Assembly: GCA_000421085.1 (NCBI GenBank)
Contig: ATWE01000001.1
Coordinates: forward strand, 1 to 64,000
Length of the DNA stretch: 64,000 nucleotides
DNA from: Ensifer sp. USDA 6670
GTDB taxonomy: Bacteria > Pseudomonadota > Alphaproteobacteria > Rhizobiales > Rhizobiaceae
Reading direction: 5' to 3'
The translations under genes and the position numbers were made by a program. The notes beneath the pieces are model-generated. The model was given only the letters and a program-made list of their open reading frames with translations. It was not told where the DNA came from and ran no database searches. Shown one piece after another: positions 36,116 to 44,539 of the stretch. Numbering within the stretch: the stretch's first letter is position 1; each line of letters opens with the position of its first letter.

Positions 36116-36814
36116 CTATGTCAGCAGTTGGCGGCAGAACTCGATCACACCGCTGGCCCAGCCGGCAAAGAGAGCGAAGAGAACCAGCCAGACAATCTGC
36201 ATGAAATGCCAGTAGATGGCGCAAAGCTCGATCGACAGGCGCGTTCTGTTGTCGAGCGGTGTTTGCGAGGCATGTGCGGTTACCCGGCCGAGAGCGAAAA
36301 GCCCCCCGATGATGTGCAGGCCGTGCATGCCGGTAAGCAGATAGAAGAAGCTGTTGGCCGGATTCCCGGCGAGGAAATATCCGGCGTCCGACAGCGCACG
36401 CCAGGCGAAGAGCTGACCCACGAGGAAAGCGAGGCCAAGGGCGAGCGCCGCCAGGAGGCCGATCCGAGCTGCCTCGTCGTTCCGCCGCTCTGCCTCAACC
36501 CTGGTCCAGTGCAGGGTGATGCTGCCGGCGGCGAGGATGCCCGTATTGAGCCAGAGAAGGCCGGGCAAAGGCAGCGCGCCCCAGTCGGATGACGCCATGC
36601 GCATGAAGTAGGCGCTGATCGCAAGTGAAAACAGCGCACCGATGACCGCGAGAAATACGCCGAGGCCGATTTTTGCCGGCGGCAACCGTGTTGCGCCCCG
36701 GCGGTCGTGGAAGTGACCGACCTCGAGCCAGGGGCGCGATGTCAGGCGCTGCCCTGCGAGCCACCAGACGACGATGGCGGCGATCGCCGCCAGAAAGAAG
36801 GCGACGATGCTCAT
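36116..36814 (-). CDS. Second cytochrome c oxidase subunit III-like protein
   Basis: A 232-residue membrane protein of the same family. It has LLTGMHGLHIIGGLFALG and a C-terminal IYWHFMQIVWLVLFALF, corresponding to the histidine-containing helix regions of subunit III, but is otherwise different from its neighbour. Duplicated subunit-III-like genes are known from alternative oxidase operons of the CoxMNOP type in rhizobia. The start overlaps the subunit I stop by four bases. Confidence 0.87.
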   Translation of the reverse strand: MSIVAFFLAAIAAIVVWWLAGQRLTSRPWLEVGHFHDRRGATRLPPAKIGLGVFLAVIGALFSLAISAYFMRMASSDWGALPLPGLLWLNTGILAAGSITLHWTRVEAERRNDEAARIGLLAALALGLAFLVGQLFAWRALSDAGYFLAGNPANSFFYLLTGMHGLHIIGGLFALGRVTAHASQTPLDNRTRLSIELCAIYWHFMQIVWLVLFALFAGWASGVIEFCRQLLT

Positions 36815-38592
36815 GAGACGGTCTCGTGACTAAGGCGGCCGGGTGTCGGCTGGTTCTGCGGGATGAAATCTTCCGGCGCGCCGGGGACGCTGTAGTCATA
36901 GGCCCAGCGATAGACGACGGGCAGTTCGTTGCCCCAGTTGCCGTGAGGCGGGGGCGTCTCGGGCGTCTGCCATTCGAGCGTCGTCGCACGCCAGGGATTG
37001 CCCCCGGCCTCCCGGCCATGGCGCAGGCTCCAGGCGAGATTGAAGAGGAACACGATCTGCGCAGCGCCGACGAGAAGCGCCATGACGCTGATGAAGGCGT
37101 TGAGCTCGGCGATAGAGGTCGTCACGAAAGATGCCTCGCCGAGCTCGTGATAGCGGCGCGGGACACCGATGAGGCCGAGATAGTGCATCGGGAAGAAGAT
37201 GGCGTAGGCGCCGATGAAGGTGACCCAGAAATGGATCTGGCCCATCGCCTCGTTGAGCATGCGCCCGGTGATCTTCGGATACCAGTGATAGATGGCGCCG
37301 AAGATCACCATGATCGGCGCCACGCCCATGACCATGTGGAAATGCGCGACGACGAACATCGTATCGGAGAGCGGCACGTCGACGACGACATTGCCGAGGA
37401 AGAGGCCCGTCAGCCCGCCATTGACGAAGGTGACGATGAAGGCGAGGGCGAAGAGCATCGGCAGGGTCAGATGGATATTGCCGCGCCAGAGGGTGAGGAC
37501 CCAGTTATAGACCTTGATCGCCGTCGGCACCGCGATGATCAGCGTGGTCGTGGCGAAGAAGAAGCCGAAATACGGGTTCATGCCGCTGACATACATGTGG
37601 TGCGCCCAGACGATGAAGGAGAGGCCTCCGATGATGACGATCGCCCAGACCATCATGCGGTAGCCGAAGATGTTCTTGCGGGCATGGGTGCTGATGAGAT
37701 CGGAGACGATGCCGAAGGCGGGCAGCGCGACGATATAGACTTCGGGGTGGCCGAAGAACCAGAACAGGTGCTGGAAAAGGATCGGGCTGCCGCCGCCATA
37801 TTGCAGCTGCTCGCCCATTTCGACGATGGCCGGCATGAAGAAGCTCGTGCCGAGCAGCCGGTCGAAGAGCATCATGACGCAGGCGACGAAAAGGGCAGGG
37901 AAGGCAAGCAGCGCCATCACCGTCGCGGTGAAAATGCCCCAGACGGTCAGCGGCAGCCGCATCAGCGTCATGCCGCGCGCGCGGCCCTGCAGCACGGTCA
38001 CGACATAGTTGAGGCCGCCCATGGTGAAGCCGATGACGAAGATGATCAGCGACGAGAGCATCATGATGATGCCCCAGTCGCGGCCACCGGGCGTGCCGGA
38101 AAGCACGGCCTGCGGCGGATAGAGCGTCCAGCCGGCGCCGGTCGGTCCGCCGGGCGTGAAGAAGCTTGCGGCGAGCACGATCACGGCGAGCAGATAGATC
38201 CAGTAGCTCAGCATGTTGGCGTAGGGAAACACCATGTCGCGCGCGCCTACCATCAGCGGGATCAGATAGTTGCCGAAGCCGCCGAGGAAGAGGGCGGTGA
38301 GCAGGTAGATCACCATGATCATCCCGTGCATGGTGATGAACTGATAATACCGCTCGGCATCGATCAGCTCGAATGTGCCGGGAAAACCGAGTTGCAGCCG
38401 GATAAGCCAGGACAGCACCAGCGCCACCATTCCGATGGCGATCGCGGTCGTGCCGTATTGAATGGCGATGATTTTCGCATCCTGGCTGAAGACGTAGCGC
38501 GTCCACCAGCTATGCGGATGGTAAAGCTCAACATCCTCGACTTCGGGAGGCGGAAGTGCCTCGCCAATACCGGACCGGACGTCGACCATCAT
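36811..38592 (-). CDS. Cytochrome c oxidase subunit I (haem-copper, A type)
   Basis: A 593-residue catalytic subunit with about twelve helices. The active-site segment WFFGHPEVYIVALPAFG contains the CuB His, the D-channel Glu and the cross-linking Tyr of A1-type oxidases, and the haem-ligand histidine pair is in VVAHFHMVMG. The start (ATG-ATG at 38592) follows GGAGGAGAT. It reduces oxygen to water while pumping protons. Which haems are used cannot be decided. Confidence 0.94.
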   Translation of the reverse strand: MMVDVRSGIGEALPPPEVEDVELYHPHSWWTRYVFSQDAKIIAIQYGTTAIAIGMVALVLSWLIRLQLGFPGTFELIDAERYYQFITMHGMIMVIYLLTALFLGGFGNYLIPLMVGARDMVFPYANMLSYWIYLLAVIVLAASFFTPGGPTGAGWTLYPPQAVLSGTPGGRDWGIIMMLSSLIIFVIGFTMGGLNYVVTVLQGRARGMTLMRLPLTVWGIFTATVMALLAFPALFVACVMMLFDRLLGTSFFMPAIVEMGEQLQYGGGSPILFQHLFWFFGHPEVYIVALPAFGIVSDLISTHARKNIFGYRMMVWAIVIIGGLSFIVWAHHMYVSGMNPYFGFFFATTTLIIAVPTAIKVYNWVLTLWRGNIHLTLPMLFALAFIVTFVNGGLTGLFLGNVVVDVPLSDTMFVVAHFHMVMGVAPIMVIFGAIYHWYPKITGRMLNEAMGQIHFWVTFIGAYAIFFPMHYLGLIGVPRRYHELGEASFVTTSIAELNAFISVMALLVGAAQIVFLFNLAWSLRHGREAGGNPWRATTLEWQTPETPPPHGNWGNELPVVYRWAYDYSVPGAPEDFIPQNQPTPGRLSHETVS

Positions 38593-38625
38593 ATCTCCTC
38601 CCCAGGGGCTACTTCACGGCGCCTC

Positions 38626-39570
38626 CTACTGCGCCGCTGAGGCGGCGACCGTTGTCGCCGCCGGGCCGAAGCATTTTCGCTCTTCTTCGAAAAGCGCGAA
38701 TGCTCCAGTTCCTTGTTCGGTCGCAATTCCGGACGGAGAACCGCTACACACTCTTCCTGGAATTGCTCTTGTTTCCGATGATGCGGACAGCTGCGAAAAG
38801 GTCTGCTGCTCGGCGAGCCAGGCCTGGTAGTCTTCTTCGGTGTCGACCACGACGGTACCGCGCATCTGCGGGTGGCCCACGCCGCACAGTTCGGCGCAGA
38901 GTATCTCGAAGGTTCCGGTCCGCGTCGGCGTCAACCAGAAATAGGTGATCATCCCGGGCACCATGTCCATCTTGGCGCGGAATTCCGGGACGTAGAAATC
39001 GTGCAGGACGTCGACCGACCGGAGCAGCATCTTGACCGGCTTGCCGACCGGCAGATGAAGCTCGCCGCCTTCGATGATGATGTCGTCCTGCCCGGCGGCG
39101 TCGTCCCGATTGACCCCGAGCGAATTTTCGGGGGCGATATCGCGCGTTTCCGTCGTGCCCAGCTTACCGTCCGCGCCGGGGAGCCGGAAGCTCCACAGCC
39201 ATTGCTGGCCGATCACCTCGACTTCGGACGCATCTTGCGGGACGGTGACGAACTGGTTCCAGACGAAGAGGCCCGGCGCCAGCATCGCCGCGACACCGAA
39301 GGTCGTGCCCGTCGCCAGCCAGCCTTCGAGCCGCCTGTTTTCGGGCTCGTAGGCGGCGGTATTGCCGGGTCGGTGGCGGAAGCGCAGAACGCAATAGGCC
39401 ATGAACAGGACCACGGCGGTGAAGGCGATGCCGGTGATCCAGAAGGTGATGGTGATGGTATTGTCGATGTAATTCCAATTGGAGGCGATCGGCGTCCACC
39501 ACCAAGGACTAAGCAAATGGAACAACACTGAGCCGACGGCCAGCAGAACCAGAATCACTACCACGGCCAT
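38626..39570 (-). CDS. Cytochrome c oxidase subunit II (CuA), with repeat-derived C-terminus
   Basis: A 314-residue subunit with two N-terminal helices and a periplasmic CuA domain: a His in DVLHDFYVPEFRAKMDMVPG and the site CAELCGVGHPQM. It accepts electrons from cytochrome c. The normal protein would end near EDYQAWLAEQQTFSQL; about 45 further residues are encoded partly by a palindromic repeat (38670-38766), so the tail is probably a recent accidental extension. Next gene is subunit I, 33 bases on. Confidence 0.91.
   Translation of the reverse strand: MAVVVILVLLAVGSVLFHLLSPWWWTPIASNWNYIDNTITITFWITGIAFTAVVLFMAYCVLRFRHRPGNTAAYEPENRRLEGWLATGTTFGVAAMLAPGLFVWNQFVTVPQDASEVEVIGQQWLWSFRLPGADGKLGTTETRDIAPENSLGVNRDDAAGQDDIIIEGGELHLPVGKPVKMLLRSVDVLHDFYVPEFRAKMDMVPGMITYFWLTPTRTGTFEILCAELCGVGHPQMRGTVVVDTEEDYQAWLAEQQTFSQLSASSETRAIPGRVCSGSPSGIATEQGTGAFALFEEERKCFGPAATTVAASAAQ
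38670..38766. repeat. Palindromic repeat element inside the 3' end of the subunit II gene
   Basis: Two hairpins: AGCATTTTCGC with GCGCGAATGCT (38670-38680, 38694-38704; 9 of 11 pairs), and GCAATTCC with GGAATTGC (38723-38730, 38759-38766). The second has the layout of a repeat very common between genes in Rhizobiaceae. Here it lies in-frame in the coding sequence. Confidence 0.7.
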
Positions 39571-39670
39571 TCCCTGTCCTCCCCTGCCGTAATCGGCCGT
39601 GAGACGAATACTTAAATCCGCAGAGTTCCGATCAGAATTATTGCACGAACAGAAAATACTGGCAAATGAT

Positions 39671-39698
39671 CGGGAAGAGATCGAATTCTCACTTCCCG
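39671..39698 (-). terminator. Stem-loop downstream of the cytochrome c gene
   Basis: CGGGAAG paired with CTTCCCG, with a further GAGA/TCTC pairing inside, lies just after the stop of the cytochrome c gene and before the oxidase operon. No clear T-tract follows in the minus direction, so it could be a weak terminator or a processing hairpin. Confidence 0.4.
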
Positions 39699-39707
39699 CA
39701 AGTATTC

Positions 39708-40094
39708 CTATTTGGGATGCTGCTTCAGGTAGGCGATCACATTGGCAATCTCTTCGTCCTTCTTGAGGCCGGGGAATACCATCTTGGTGCCTTTTACCTT
39801 GGCCCTGGGATTACGGAGATATTCGGCCAGCGTCGCGTCGTCCCAGACGAGGCCACCCTTGCCCGCATCGATCATGGCTTGCGAATATTTGAAGTCCGCA
39901 TGGGTGCCGGCCGTCCGGCCGATGACGCCTTGCAGCGAAGGACCGACCTTGTTCTGGTCCTTGTCGATCACGTGACAGGTGGCGCATTTCTTGAAGACGG
40001 TGGCGCCGGCCTCGGCATCGCCCTCTTGGGCGAGCCCGGCGACCGGACAGAGCGAGAGTGCCGAAAAAGAAAGGGCAGCAAATGCAATTCGCAT
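39708..40094 (-). CDS. Periplasmic class I cytochrome c
   Basis: A 128-residue protein with a Sec signal peptide (cleavage after about residue 22, AGLA-QEGD) and one haem site, Cys37-Ala-Thr-Cys40-His41. The distal Met ligand is in KGTKMVFPG near residue 104. It is similar in layout to cytochrome c550/c2 proteins. It precedes the oxidase operon on the same strand and is the likely electron donor to its CuA subunit. Confidence 0.92.
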   Translation of the reverse strand: MRIAFAALSFSALSLCPVAGLAQEGDAEAGATVFKKCATCHVIDKDQNKVGPSLQGVIGRTAGTHADFKYSQAMIDAGKGGLVWDDATLAEYLRNPRAKVKGTKMVFPGLKKDEEIANVIAYLKQHPK

Positions 40095-40294
40095 GATACT
40101 TCCTCAATTTCGCCCGGCGCGGGGCAAGGAAGGCTATCGTCAAATCTGCTTTGGCGGTGCTTGCTTCTCTTAAAGAATAGTGCGCCGGGGCGGTTGATAC
40201 GTGCGACAGGAAAGAAGCTAGTCCATGCCGTAGAGAAGTCAATTGCTCCTTCTGGCTAAGCCTGAACCTGTTGGGCCGCCATCCGGCGATTGCG

Positions 40295-41362
40295 TCAGAC
40301 GCGCTTGCCCTCCGCATCGAAGAAATGAAGGTGGTGGGCGGGGAAGTGGACGGGGATCGTCCCGGACGCCGTCAGGAACGATCGGTCGTTGGTGAAGACC
40401 TTGAAGGCGGCCCGCCCGAGCGAGAGATGCAGGATGATGCCGAAGCCGGTCGGCTCGACCAGGTCGACGCCGGCAAGCAGCGTCTCCGGGCCGTGGCCGG
40501 CAAGCACGACATGTTCGGGACGGATGCCGAGCGTCACCTTCGAGTTATTCGAAAGGGGCGCGGCCGCGCCGAGCGGGATGCCGATCTCATCCGACATCTC
40601 GAAGCGCGGCGCGTCGCCCGCGTGGTAGACACCTTCGAAGAAATTCATGCCCGGCGATCCGATGAAGCCGGCGACGAAAAGGTTGGCAGGACGGTCGTAA
40701 AGATCGAGCGGGCTTCCGACCTGCTGGACCACGCCGCCATTCATGGCGACGATCCGGTCTGCGAGCGTCATCGCCTCGATCTGATCATGCGTCACATAGA
40801 TGGAGGTGGCGCCCAGATCCTTGTGCAGTTTCTTGATCTCGGCTCGCATCTGCTCGCGCAGGCGCGCATCGAGATTGGATAGCGGTTCGTCGAAGAGAAA
40901 CGCCTTCGGCTGGCGCACGATGGCGCGACCCATGGCGACGCGCTGGCGTTGGCCGCCGGAGAGCGCCTTGGGGCGGCGATCGAGCAAGGGGTCGAGGCCG
41001 AGCTTGGCAGCGGCGCCCGCAACGAGCGTCGTTATCCTGTCCTTGGCCGTCTTGCGGAGCCTCAGGCTGTAGCTCATGTTCTTGGCGACCGACATATGCG
41101 GGTAGAGCGCATAGGACTGGAAAACCATGGCAATGTCGCGGTCCTTCGGGGCAAGTTCGTTGACCCGTCTGCCGGCGATGCGGATCTCGCCGCCGGTCAC
41201 GCTCTCAAGCCCGGCGATCATGCGCAGAAGGGTCGACTTGCCGCAGCCGGAGGGACCGACGAGCACGACGAATTCGCCGTCGCCGATCTTGAGGTCGACG
41301 TCGTGCAGCACCGGGTGGGTACCGTAGGATTTCTTGATGTTGGCGATGTCGATGGAAGCCAT
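40295..41362 (-). CDS. CUT1-type ABC ATPase, UgpC/MsmK family
   Basis: A 355-residue ATPase with Walker [10 protein letters not shown], the Q-loop [14 protein letters not shown], signature [14 protein letters not shown] and Walker [12 protein letters not shown], followed by a C-terminal regulatory TOBE-type domain. It is the last gene of the operon SBP-permease-permease-ATPase and lies six bases after the MalG-type gene. It is the intact homologue that reveals the frameshift in the ATPase at 26782-27863. Confidence 0.94.
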   Translation of the reverse strand: MASIDIANIKKSYGTHPVLHDVDLKIGDGEFVVLVGPSGCGKSTLLRMIAGLESVTGGEIRIAGRRVNELAPKDRDIAMVFQSYALYPHMSVAKNMSYSLRLRKTAKDRITTLVAGAAAKLGLDPLLDRRPKALSGGQRQRVAMGRAIVRQPKAFLFDEPLSNLDARLREQMRAEIKKLHKDLGATSIYVTHDQIEAMTLADRIVAMNGGVVQQVGSPLDLYDRPANLFVAGFIGSPGMNFFEGVYHAGDAPRFEMSDEIGIPLGAAAPLSNNSKVTLGIRPEHVVLAGHGPETLLAGVDLVEPTGFGIILHLSLGRAAFKVFTNDRSFLTASGTIPVHFPAHHLHFFDAEGKRV

Positions 41363-41368
41363 TGCGTA

Positions 41369-42202
41369 TCAGCCTTTCACCGCGCCGGCCGTGAGGCCCT
41401 GGACGAGATAGCGTTGAATGAGGAGGAAGAAGAGGCAGGCCGGTATCAGCGCCAGCACCCCGGCGGCCATCATCTGCCCGAAGTCGACCGAGAATTTCGA
41501 GACGAAGGACAGGAGCCCGACCGGGAAGGTCGCCTGCGCGTTACCGGAGATCAGCATCAGCGAGAAGAGCAGTTCGCTCCAGGCGGCGGTGAAGACGAAG
41601 CCGAGGGTGGCGGCAATGCCGGGCAACGTCAGCGGCAGGATGATCTGACGGAAGGCGACGAACTGCGTCGCGCCGTCGATCATCGCCGCCTCTTCCAAGT
41701 CCTTCGGAATGCCATCGAAGAAGGACTGCATCAGGAATGTCGCGAAGGGAACGTTGAAGGCGGTGTAGACGACGACGAGCCCGGTGAGGCTGTTGGTCAG
41801 CCCCAGCGGCGAGAGTATCTTGAAGATCGGCGCGACCAGCATCACCAGGGGAAACATCTGCGTCAGCAGCATCAGCGTGACCAGCCAGTATTTACCGCGG
41901 AACCGGAAGCGCGAGAGCGCGTAGCCGGAGAGCGAGGCGAGGATGGTGACGATGACGGCGGTCGACCCGGAAACGATCAGGCTGTTGCGGAAGAACACCG
42001 GGAAGGCGCTGTGCCGGAGCACGAAGTCGAAATGTTCGAGGCTCGCCCGCGACGGCCAGAGACGAATACCCTCCGAATAGAGGAGATCGTTCGGCGTGAC
42101 GGCGACCTTGAGCAGCCAGAAGAGCGGGAAGAGCGCGAAGGCGATATAGGCGAGGATCGCCAGGCGATGGGCAATGGTCAGAAATGCTTGCTTGGCGCGC
42201 AT
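41369..42202 (-). CDS. CUT1-type ABC permease, MalG family
   Basis: A 277-residue inner-membrane permease with six helices and an EAA loop (IPKDLEEAAMIDGATQFVAF) near residue 185. It starts four bases after the MalF-type stop. The family imports sugars and polyols, and also some amino-sugar or compatible-solute compounds. The substrate here is unknown. Confidence 0.92.
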   Translation of the reverse strand: MRAKQAFLTIAHRLAILAYIAFALFPLFWLLKVAVTPNDLLYSEGIRLWPSRASLEHFDFVLRHSAFPVFFRNSLIVSGSTAVIVTILASLSGYALSRFRFRGKYWLVTLMLLTQMFPLVMLVAPIFKILSPLGLTNSLTGLVVVYTAFNVPFATFLMQSFFDGIPKDLEEAAMIDGATQFVAFRQIILPLTLPGIAATLGFVFTAAWSELLFSLMLISGNAQATFPVGLLSFVSKFSVDFGQMMAAGVLALIPACLFFLLIQRYLVQGLTAGAVKG

Positions 42203-42206
42203 GGTC

Positions 42207-43142
42207 TCAATCCTTGCTCAGGAGCCACTGCCGCAGGATCACGATCAGCAATGAATAGGCGAGGAGCAGCGCCAGCAGCACCAGCGCGATCGCCGAGGCA
42301 TAGCCGAAATCCAGCCGCTTGAACGCCTGGGTGAAGATGTAGCTTGCGACGATCTGGGTTCGGTCCGCCGGCCCGCCATTGGTCATGACGATGATGAGAT
42401 CGGCAAAATTGGAGATCCAGACGGTGCGCAGCAGTATGGTGATCGCGATCGTCGGCGCCAGGAAGGGAAGCGTGATCGAAAGGAAGCGCTGCAGCGGGCC
42501 GGCCCCGTCGATGCTCGCCGCCTCGTAGAGGTCGCGCGGGATCGCCTGGAGTGCCGCGAGCAGGGTGATCGCGAAGAAGGGAATGCCCCACCAGATATTG
42601 GCGACGATCGGTCCCCACATGGCAAGCTGGGGGTCGGACAGAATGTTGGTCGGCTGGCTCATGATGCCGAGGGCGAAGAGCCAGTGCGGCAGCGGACCGA
42701 CCACGGGGTTGAAAAGCCAGGCCCAGTTGAGGCCGGCCAGGAAACTCGGCACCGCCCAGGGCAGGAAAACGAGCGCCTGCGCGATCGCGCGGCCAGGGAA
42801 CGGTTTGTCGAGCAGGAGCGCCAGTATGAGGCCGAAGGCGAATTGCAGGAAGACCGAGGCGCCCGTCCACCAGAGCGTGTTGCGCAGCGAACGGAAGAAG
42901 GCCTGGTCCTGGGCGAGCGCACGGAAGTGATCGAGACCGACGAAACCGCCGGAGAAGGGGTTGAGCAGCTGGATATCGCGGAAAGCGTAGGAGATGCCGA
43001 GCACCAGAGGCACGAGCATGACCGTAACGATCAGGATGAGCGCCGGAGCGGTATAGAGGTAAGGCGCAGAGGCGTCGGCGATCCGCTTCATCAGCGGCGG
43101 ACGGGTTGCGGGCAGGCCGTCATGGCGTGCGGCATAGGCCAT
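42207..43142 (-). CDS. CUT1-type ABC permease, MalF family
   Basis: A 311-residue inner-membrane permease with six helices and an EAA loop (IPRDLYEAASIDGAGPLQRF) near residue 210. It follows the SBP gene by 97 bases, with a strong stem-loop in between, and is followed closely by the MalG-type partner. The start at 43142 is an ATG; a later ATG in frame (MKRIADASAPYLYT) is possible. Confidence 0.9.
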   Translation of the reverse strand: MAYAARHDGLPATRPPLMKRIADASAPYLYTAPALILIVTVMLVPLVLGISYAFRDIQLLNPFSGGFVGLDHFRALAQDQAFFRSLRNTLWWTGASVFLQFAFGLILALLLDKPFPGRAIAQALVFLPWAVPSFLAGLNWAWLFNPVVGPLPHWLFALGIMSQPTNILSDPQLAMWGPIVANIWWGIPFFAITLLAALQAIPRDLYEAASIDGAGPLQRFLSITLPFLAPTIAITILLRTVWISNFADLIIVMTNGGPADRTQIVASYIFTQAFKRLDFGYASAIALVLLALLLAYSLLIVILRQWLLSKD

Positions 43143-43206
43143 CGATCGGAATTTCCCCTTTTTTGACCGCCGTTATCGATCGGCGTGCCTTTTCTTGCGT
43201 CGGACG

Positions 43207-43232
43207 ACCGGCGGCGGCTGACCGCCGCCGGT
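43207..43232 (-). terminator. Perfect stem-loop between SBP and MalF-type genes
   Basis: ACCGGCGGCGG and CCGCCGCCGGT form a perfect 11-bp stem closed by a 4-base loop, eight bases after the SBP stop. Such a GC-rich hairpin with only a modest T-rich stretch after it (43155-43165) could end part of the transcripts or protect the SBP mRNA, giving more SBP than permease. Confidence 0.6.
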
Positions 43233-43239
43233 GCCTGCG

Positions 43240-44502
43240 TTACTTCTTGTTCGCGAGGTACTTCTGCTGCGCCTTGGTCAGGTAGTCGGCCCATTGATTG
43301 GCGAGTTCTTCCGGCGTGATGTCGCCGAGCAGGGCCTCCTGGGTCGTCTTGATGGCAAGCGAATCCTTGAAGAAGGCGAATTCTTCGAGATAGGTCGGCA
43401 TGACCGTCAGCACGACGTCCTTGTCGGCGAGTTCGTCGAACCAGCCCTTGAACTGCGGGCTCGCATAGAAGGGGTCCTTCTCGGCCGACTTATGGACGGG
43501 CAGCGCGCCGGTGCGCTTGTTCCACTCGATATTGCCTTCCGGGCCTTCCAGCGTTTCGATCAGCTTCCAGGAGAGATCCTTGTTCTGGCTGGCGGCAAGA
43601 ATCGACCAGCCGGCAAAGCCGATCGTGGTGAAGGCCTTGCCGCTCGGCCCCTTCGGCATGGTGGTCACGCCGAAATCCTCGGGCTTCATGCGCTGGGCGA
43701 TCGCGATCAATGCGTCCGGATCCTGGTCGAGGAAGGCGCAGGTGCCGCTGTAGAAGCCGGCGACGATCTCGTTGAAGCCCCAGTTGACGCTGTCCTTGGG
43801 GGCGAGGCCGTTCTTGTAGAGGTCGATGACCCAGGTGAGGCCCTTGATCCAGCCCTCGCTGTTCATCGTCGAGGTGCCGTCCTCGTTGAAGAACTTGTTG
43901 TCGCCGGCCATGGTCGCGCCGAACATCACCCAGCCGTTGAGGCCGCCCGGACCGCCGCGCAGGCAATAGCCCGATTTGCCCGGCAGCTTGGAGACCGCCT
44001 CGGAAGCCTTGACGAAGTCGTCCATCGTCTTCGGCGGTTCGGCGACGCCCGCTTCGGAGAGCAGTTTCTTGTTGTAGAACATGGCCCGGAGATAGAAGCC
44101 ATAGGGCAGCATATAGGCGGTGTCGTTGACGTCGCGGCCGAGTTCGAGCGCGCGCTCGGTGAGGCCAGGCGTGTGCTCCCACTTTTCGAGATAGGGCTCG
44201 AGGCTTTCGAGCATGCCGTTATTGGCGTAGAGCGACAGCCAGGTGTCCGGCATTTCCATGACGTCGGGGATTTCGCCGGCCGAGACCATGGTCGCGAATT
44301 TCTGGAAGGCTTCGCCCCAGGGGAGCGAAATGATCTCTACGGTCGTGCCGGGGTTCGCCTGTTCGAACTTGGCGACGATCGACTTCAGCGTTTCGGTGCG
44401 CTCGGGGCTGGTGATGACCTCGACGAGCTTCAGCTTCGTATCGGCAAGGGCGCTGCCGGCCATCAGCGTGGCAAGCAGGGTGGCGGTGATCAGTTTCCTC
44501 AT
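43240..44502 (-). CDS. Periplasmic substrate-binding protein, sugar type (SBP_bac_1)
   Basis: A 420-residue type II binding protein with a Sec signal peptide (cleavage after residue 20, SALA before DTKLKLVEV). The layout is that of CUT1 binding proteins. It begins 37 bases after the PLP-enzyme gene, so import and the PLP enzyme are probably co-expressed. The ligand is unknown and may not be a simple sugar. Confidence 0.92.
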   Translation of the reverse strand: MRKLITATLLATLMAGSALADTKLKLVEVITSPERTETLKSIVAKFEQANPGTTVEIISLPWGEAFQKFATMVSAGEIPDVMEMPDTWLSLYANNGMLESLEPYLEKWEHTPGLTERALELGRDVNDTAYMLPYGFYLRAMFYNKKLLSEAGVAEPPKTMDDFVKASEAVSKLPGKSGYCLRGGPGGLNGWVMFGATMAGDNKFFNEDGTSTMNSEGWIKGLTWVIDLYKNGLAPKDSVNWGFNEIVAGFYSGTCAFLDQDPDALIAIAQRMKPEDFGVTTMPKGPSGKAFTTIGFAGWSILAASQNKDLSWKLIETLEGPEGNIEWNKRTGALPVHKSAEKDPFYASPQFKGWFDELADKDVVLTVMPTYLEEFAFFKDSLAIKTTQEALLGDITPEELANQWADYLTKAQQKYLANKK

Positions 44503-44539
44503 TTTATTGTTCCCTTTGTTCTCGCTGGTTGGGGGTTTG

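Noticed and set aside
36826..38640. Long plus-strand open frame opposite oxidase subunit I
   Set aside because: Shadow frame dominated by charged residues; the antisense gene carries all active-site motifs.
40188..40201. TTGATACGTGCGAC as a FixK box upstream of the cytochrome c gene
   Set aside because: Only one half-site fits; the other half (GCGAC) does not match the consensus.
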